A DNA stretch of 60,009 nt from DASYHS01 sp035998295 (GTDB taxonomy: Bacteria > Pseudomonadota > Alphaproteobacteria > Azospirillales > Azospirillaceae): NCBI RefSeq assembly GCF_035998295.1, contig NZ_DASYHS010000193.1:1-60009 (forward strand), read 5' to 3'. The position numbers and the translations under genes are program-made. Positions within the stretch are counted from its first letter, which is position 1. Every line of letters begins with the position of its first letter. This document shows positions 56,258-60,009 of the stretch, in pieces. The notes beneath the pieces were generated by a model. The model was given only the letters and a program-made list of their open reading frames with translations. It had not been told where the DNA came from and did not search any database.

Positions 56258-56851
56258 CTAGAACGGCCGGCGCGCCTTCAGCGCGGCCGTCAGCGTCCCG
56301 TCGTCGAGATAGCCGAGCTCGCCGCCCACCGGCACTCCGTGGGCGAGGCGCGAGACCGTCACGTCGCATTCCGCGAGCCGGTCGGTCACGTAATGCGCGG
56401 TCGTCTGCCCCTCGACCGTGGCATTGAGGGCGAGGATCACCTCCGTCACCTCGGGCCGGCGCGCCCGGTTCAGCAGGCCGGCGATGTTCAGGTCCTCCGG
56501 CCCCACCCCCTCCAGCGCCGAGAGGGTGCCGCCCAGCACGTGGTACCGGCCCTTGAACGAGCCGGTGCGCTCCAGCGCCCACAGGTCCCCGACCTCCTCG
56601 ACGACGCACAGCACCGCGGCGTCGCGCCCGGGATCGGCGCAGACCGAGCACGGGTCGCGGGTGTCGAGATTGCCGCAGACCGAGCAGGTGCGCACCGCCT
56701 CGGCGGCTTCGGCCAGCGCGTCGGCCAGCGGCCCCAGCAGGCTGTCGCGCCGCTTCAGCAGGTGGAGCGCCGCGCGCCGGGCCGAACGCGGGCCGAGTCC
56801 GGGCAACCTGCCCAGGTACTGGATCAGGCGATCGATTTCGGGGCTGTGCAT
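56258..56851 (-). CDS. recR: Recombination mediator RecR
   Basis: The protein has 197 residues. The HhH motif (LGRLPGLGPRSARRAALHLL), the Cys4 zinc finger (CSVCGNLDTRDPCSVC), the Toprim domain (VCVVEEVGDLWALE) and the C-terminal Walker B-like region (VTVSRLAHGVPVGGELGYLD) are all present. RecR works with RecF/RecO to load RecA at gaps. It is the last gene of the dnaX-ybaB-recR operon, 10 bases after ybaB. Confidence 0.95.
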   Translation of the reverse strand: MHSPEIDRLIQYLGRLPGLGPRSARRAALHLLKRRDSLLGPLADALAEAAEAVRTCSVCGNLDTRDPCSVCADPGRDAAVLCVVEEVGDLWALERTGSFKGRYHVLGGTLSALEGVGPEDLNIAGLLNRARRPEVTEVILALNATVEGQTTAHYVTDRLAECDVTVSRLAHGVPVGGELGYLDDGTLTAALKARRPF

Positions 56852-56861
56852 GATACCCGTG

Positions 56862-57185
56862 TCAGAACGGCAGCTTCATCCCGGGCGGGAGGTTGAGGCC
56901 GCCCATCAGCTTCTGGGTCTCCTCGGCGACATGGGACTCGACCTTGCCCTTGGCGTCGTTGAAGGCGGCGACGATCAGGTCCTCCAGCACCTCCGGGTCC
57001 TCCGGGTCGACGACGGACTTGTCGAGCTTGACGGCCTTCATCTCCCCCCGGCCGTTGAGCGTCACGGAGACCATGCCGGCGCCGGACTGGCCGGTCACCT
57101 CGACCTCGGCCAGCTTGTTCTGCATCTCCTGCATCCGGGCCTGCATCTGCTGGGCCTGCTTCATCATCTGGCCGAGGTTCTTCAT
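56862..57185 (-). CDS. ybaB: YbaB/EbfC nucleoid-associated protein
   Basis: This 107-residue DNA-binding protein has the YbaB pattern: N-terminal helix rich in Met/Gln (MKQAQQMQARMQEMQ), central strands (VEVTGQSGAGMVSVTLNG) and VVDPEDPEVLEDLIVAAFNDA. It lies 3 bases downstream of dnaX and upstream of recR, the classical order. Confidence 0.95.
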   Translation of the reverse strand: MKNLGQMMKQAQQMQARMQEMQNKLAEVEVTGQSGAGMVSVTLNGRGEMKAVKLDKSVVDPEDPEVLEDLIVAAFNDAKGKVESHVAEETQKLMGGLNLPPGMKLPF

Positions 57186-57188
57186 CGC

Positions 57189-59162
57189 TCAGAATTCTCC
57201 TTCTTCGTCCTGCCAGGACGGGGGTTCGTCACTCATCAGATCGGCACCGCCGCCCTCGGGCGCAAGCTCCGGGTCGCCCTCGGAGTCCGTGCCGGGAACG
57301 GCGGCCATGTCGTCGGCATGGTCGCGCACGTCGACGATGCTGGCGCCGGGGAAGGTGTCCAGCACCGCGCGCACCACCGGATGGGCCGCCGCCTGCTCCA
57401 GCTTCGCCTGCCGGACGCTGCGGTCCTGCTGCGCCAGCGGCGGCTCGCCGGGCGCGCTCGACACGCTGACCATCCAGCGCCGGCCGGTCCACTGCGACAG
57501 CAGCGCCCCGACCCGGCCCGGCAGGTTGGGCGCCGCGTCGCGGGTCGGGCGGAACTCCAGCAGGCCCGGCTCGAAGCGCACGGGATGGACGTAGTTGTAG
57601 AGGGAGGTCCAGAGCTGGATCTCCTTCATCCGGTCGAACAGCGCCACGACGTCGCGGAACGTCTTCGGCGCCGGCATCGGCTCCGGTTCCGCCGCCGGAG
57701 CGGGCTCCGGTTCCGCCGCCGGGGTCGGCGAGGCCTCGGCTTGCGCGGCCGTTTCGGTCATGGCCTGCGCCATCGGCGCCGCCTGCGCCATCGCGGCGCG
57801 GGCCGGCGGCGCCTCGGCGGGCGCCAGCGACATGGCGGCGATCGGGGGCGGCGCCTCGGCGATGGCGAGCGCCGGTCCCCGGCTCCGGGGCGCGGAACCG
57901 CCGCCTCCCCCCGCCGACGGCGCCGGCGCGCCGGTGCTCCCGCCCGCCAGCGTGCCCTGGATCTGGCGCACGAGGTCGCCCGGGGTCGGCATGTCGGCCA
58001 GATAGGCCAGGCGGACGATGACCATCTCGACGGCGTCCGCCGGCACCGGCGCCGCCTGCACCTCTCCCAGCCCCTTCAGGAGGATCTGCCACGCCCGGCT
58101 CAACACCGGCAGCGACAGCCGGGAGGCAAGATCGGCGCCCTGCGTCCGCTCGATCTCCGGCGTGGCGGGGTCGGAGGCGGTCTCGGGCACGACCTTGAAG
58201 CGGGTCAGGAAATGGGTGAGGTCCAGCAGGTCCTGCATCACGACCGCCGGGTCGGCGCCGATCCGGTGCAGGTCGGCGAGGATGTCGAGCGCGTCGCGCG
58301 GCCGGCCGGACATCGTGGCGTCGAACAGCCCGATGACGCGGGCGCGGTCGGCCAGGCCCAGCATGTCGCGCACCTGGACCGCGGTGACCCGGCTGCCGCC
58401 GAGCGCGATCGCCTGGTCGAGCAGCGAGAGCCCGTCGCGCACGGACCCGTCGGCGGCCCGCGCGATCATGGCCAGCGCGTCGGCATCCGCCTCGACGCCC
58501 TCGCGCCCGGCGATGCGGCCGAAATGCGCGACCAGGGTCGGCGCGTCGACCCGGCGCAGGTCGAAGCGCTGGCAGCGCGACAGCACCGTGACCGGGACCT
58601 TGCGGATCTCGGTCGTCGCGAACACGAACTTCACGTGCTCCGGCGGTTCCTCCAGCGTCTTGAGCAGCGCGTTGAACGCGCTGTTCGAGAGCATGTGGAC
58701 CTCGTCGATGATGTAGACCTTGTAGCGCGCCGAGACCGGCCCGTAGCGCACGCCGTCGATGATCTCGCGGATGTCGTTGACGCCGGTGCGGCTGGCGGCG
58801 TCCATCTCCATCACGTCGACGTGGCGGTCGGCCGCGATGGAACGGCAATGCTCGCACGTGCCGCAGGGCGTCACGGTCGGGCCGCCGGTGCCGTCCGGGC
58901 CGACGCAGTTGAGCGCGCGCGCGATGATCCGGGCGGTCGTGGTCTTGCCCACGCCGCGCACTCCCGTCAGCATGAACGCATGCGCCAGCCGGCCGGAGCG
59001 GATCGCGTTGGTCAGCGTCCGGACCAGGGCTTCCTGGCCGACCATCTCGGCGAAGTCGGTCGGCCGGTACTTGCGCGCGAGCACCCGGTAGGCGGCGCCC
59101 GCCTTCGGCTCGGTCGCGGCGGTATCGGCGTCTGGCACGGTCGTCTGGTCGGTCACCGGCAT
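57189..59162 (-). CDS. dnaX: DNA polymerase III subunit gamma/tau
   Basis: This is a 657-residue clamp loader ATPase. YRPTDFAEMVGQ and Walker A GVRGVGKTTTA are followed by the zinc-binding Cys set (CGTCEHC), Walker B IIDEVHML, sensor and SRC motif VLSRCQRFDL. Domain III is followed by an Ala/Pro-rich hinge (about 420-500) and a C-terminal tau region. I see no obvious slippery A-run for frameshifting to gamma. The ATG at 59162 precedes the conserved AYRVLARKYRP. The SRP RNA gene lies just upstream in the same orientation. Confidence 0.95.
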   Translation of the reverse strand: MPVTDQTTVPDADTAATEPKAGAAYRVLARKYRPTDFAEMVGQEALVRTLTNAIRSGRLAHAFMLTGVRGVGKTTTARIIARALNCVGPDGTGGPTVTPCGTCEHCRSIAADRHVDVMEMDAASRTGVNDIREIIDGVRYGPVSARYKVYIIDEVHMLSNSAFNALLKTLEEPPEHVKFVFATTEIRKVPVTVLSRCQRFDLRRVDAPTLVAHFGRIAGREGVEADADALAMIARAADGSVRDGLSLLDQAIALGGSRVTAVQVRDMLGLADRARVIGLFDATMSGRPRDALDILADLHRIGADPAVVMQDLLDLTHFLTRFKVVPETASDPATPEIERTQGADLASRLSLPVLSRAWQILLKGLGEVQAAPVPADAVEMVIVRLAYLADMPTPGDLVRQIQGTLAGGSTGAPAPSAGGGGGSAPRSRGPALAIAEAPPPIAAMSLAPAEAPPARAAMAQAAPMAQAMTETAAQAEASPTPAAEPEPAPAAEPEPMPAPKTFRDVVALFDRMKEIQLWTSLYNYVHPVRFEPGLLEFRPTRDAAPNLPGRVGALLSQWTGRRWMVSVSSAPGEPPLAQQDRSVRQAKLEQAAAHPVVRAVLDTFPGASIVDVRDHADDMAAVPGTDSEGDPELAPEGGGADLMSDEPPSWQDEEGEF

Positions 59163-59257
59163 ACTCGGGAAGCGGACGGAACGGGATCGCGGTCGTGCCG
59201 CCGGCCGCCAGTCTAGTGTCTGGCGGCGATGCTTTGAAACCGAAAAGCGGGGAGAGG

Positions 59258-59357
59258 TGGGAGGCTGGACGGGCGACCCGCGCCAGAACTCGTTACGGCT
59301 GCTTCCTTCCGGACCTGACCGGGTTGGCGAGGAGCACGTCCGCCGCCAGCCTCCCGC
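59258..59357 (-). ncRNA. ffs: Signal recognition particle RNA (small bacterial type, 4.5S-like)
   Basis: Read on the minus strand this carries the diagnostic SRP apical segment GGTCAGGTCCGGAAGGAAGC (about 59310-59330). Its ends are closed by complementary GGGAGGCTGG/CCAGCCTCCC arms (59346-59355 with 59259-59268). A length near 100 bases is right for the small type. It binds Ffh and guides membrane protein insertion. The position upstream of dnaX is common in alphaproteobacteria. The ends are approximate to a few bases. Confidence 0.95.
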
Positions 59358-59518
59358 CGCATATATCGGCATTGCGCCGCCGGACCGCAAGCGTTTTCGC
59401 CAGGGCCTCGCCGGCGTCCGCATGCTTGCATAATACCGTATAGGTTGCACGACATGACCCGAAAACCATCATTGACGTTGTCGTCGGATCGGATCCATGG
59501 GAGTATCGGCAGCATGCA

Positions 59519-59794
59519 ATGAGCATCGCAAGGATGGGGAATCGTGCCGTGCTGATCATGTGCGAGCAGGTAAGCGATGGTCCCGGACCATCCGAGAAAG
59601 TCGTCGCCGTAAGAACGACGGAGGGCGCTTCGGAAGAGGTCGTGGTCCACTGCAGCCAGGTGCGGGACCAGGCGCTGGAGGTCTCCCGCATCGCCGACCG
59701 GAACGGTGACGTCCTGGTCGAACTGCCTCGGGAGTCGACCTCCGGCAACTGGAGGATCTGGGTTTCCGGCACCAGCCTCGCGCGGGCGGAATGA
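59519..59794 (+). CDS. Small hypothetical protein upstream of the dCTP-deaminase-like gene
   Basis: The protein has at most 91 residues (ATG at 59519; ATG at 59534 or 59558 is possible). Alternating hydrophobic strands (KVVAVRTTEGASEEVVVHC, DVLVELPRE, NWRIWVSG) suggest a small beta-rich soluble domain. It is not recognised. It lies 34 bases before the dCTP-deaminase-like start, in the same direction, so co-transcription is plausible. Codon use fits the window. Confidence 0.65.
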   Translation: MSIARMGNRAVLIMCEQVSDGPGPSEKVVAVRTTEGASEEVVVHCSQVRDQALEVSRIADRNGDVLVELPRESTSGNWRIWVSGTSLARAE

Positions 59795-59828
59795 ACATCG
59801 AGGGGCCGCGGGGCCGAGGAACGCCGGC

Positions 59829-60009
59829 GTGATACTCACGGACAGGGAAATCGCCATAGCCCTGCGTTGCGGACAGATCGAATTGCAGCCCCCGCCGCGC
59901 CCGGAGTCCTACAGCTCCACGAGCGTCGACCTGACGCTCGCGAAGGAGGGCCGAATCTGGAATGCGGCCGGCGGCGTCCAGATTCGCCCGGGTCACGAGA
60001 ACTACAGGT
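59829..60009 (+). CDS. dCTP deaminase-like protein (3' truncated by window edge)
   Basis: The first 60 codons run off the right edge. The start GTG at 59829 has GAGGAACG upstream. The residues ILTDREIAIAL, then QPPPRPESYSSTSVDLTLA match the N-terminus of dCTP deaminases/dUTPase-like trimers (usual form ILSDREI and SASVDLRLG). These enzymes deaminate dCTP to dUTP for dTMP synthesis. The diagnostic active-site segment lies beyond the window, so a dUTPase-like relative remains possible. Confidence 0.75.
   Translation, partial: MILTDREIAIALRCGQIELQPPPRPESYSSTSVDLTLAKEGRIWNAAGGVQIRPGHENYR

Noticed and set aside
57740..57960. Slippery site for programmed frameshifting in dnaX
   Set aside because: The Ala/Pro-rich hinge is encoded by GC-rich DNA without an A-run, so no gamma-producing frameshift can be supported.

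Overview
The window is 60 kb of very GC-rich chromosomal DNA, about 70 percent GC by eye. It most likely comes from an alphaproteobacterium of the Rhodospirillales type. Supporting signs are a ChvG/ChvI system next to pckA, a small SRP RNA upstream of dnaX-ybaB-recR, a ctaA of the alphaproteobacterial type, an isocitrate lyase gene with a ScfR/RamB-type regulator beside it, and a chemotaxis operon rich in stand-alone receivers and HisKA_2-type kinases. I see no phage, IS element, CRISPR array or tRNA gene. The sequence looks like core chromosome with some unusual gene combinations.

Region 1 (1-14.6 kb) is a signalling block. The window opens inside cheB and continues with a HEAT-repeat protein, cheR, cheY, cheA, a STAS protein, cheY, another receiver, cheC, a PAS histidine kinase and a receiver. 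Nearly all of these overlap by 1 to 11 bases. Facing them across two strong hairpins is a second, inverted kinase-cheC pair. A secreted SGNH hydrolase and an HBM-type chemoreceptor follow.

Region 2 (14.6-27.2 kb) is metabolic and regulatory. It holds a 3-hydroxyisobutyrate dehydrogenase-like enzyme, YchJ, a PaaG-like crotonase, an SDR, a membrane-bound GH17 glucanase-like protein, and a GAF histidine kinase whose phosphoacceptor histidine is arginine. cbtBA follows, under a cobalamin riboswitch, then scfR and aceA (glyoxylate shunt) diverging over an array of TTAC repeats. A DJ-1/PfpI-like protein without the usual cysteine closes the block.

Region 3 (27.2-38.1 kb) holds a complete oligopeptide ABC importer (oppABCDF), a three-gene cluster resembling E. 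coli clsB-ybhP-ybhN with a phospholipase D-VTT fusion, and ctaA.

Region 4 (38.3-48.7 kb) starts with a methyltransferase of less biased composition. Next is a 1,175-residue flavoprotein that looks like NfnB and NfnA fused in one chain, coupled to an NTF2-like protein. A TetR/HD-domain pair with a clear operator, hspQ, asd and an AsmA-family gene follow.

Region 5 (48.8-60 kb) contains an orphan receiver, a ToxR-like membrane regulator divergent from a small membrane protein, chvG-chvI, a HugZ-like haem utilisation protein, pckA, recR-ybaB-dnaX and the SRP RNA. A small unknown protein and the 5' end of a dCTP-deaminase-like gene run to the right edge.

Two themes stand out. First, many signalling proteins are atypical: CheC phosphatases paired with HisKA_2 kinases, and a kinase without its histidine. 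Second, acetate and gluconeogenic functions (aceA, pckA, ChvGI) occur in one window. Short tandem duplications also sit at or just past several stop codons, which looks like a genome-wide habit of this lineage.
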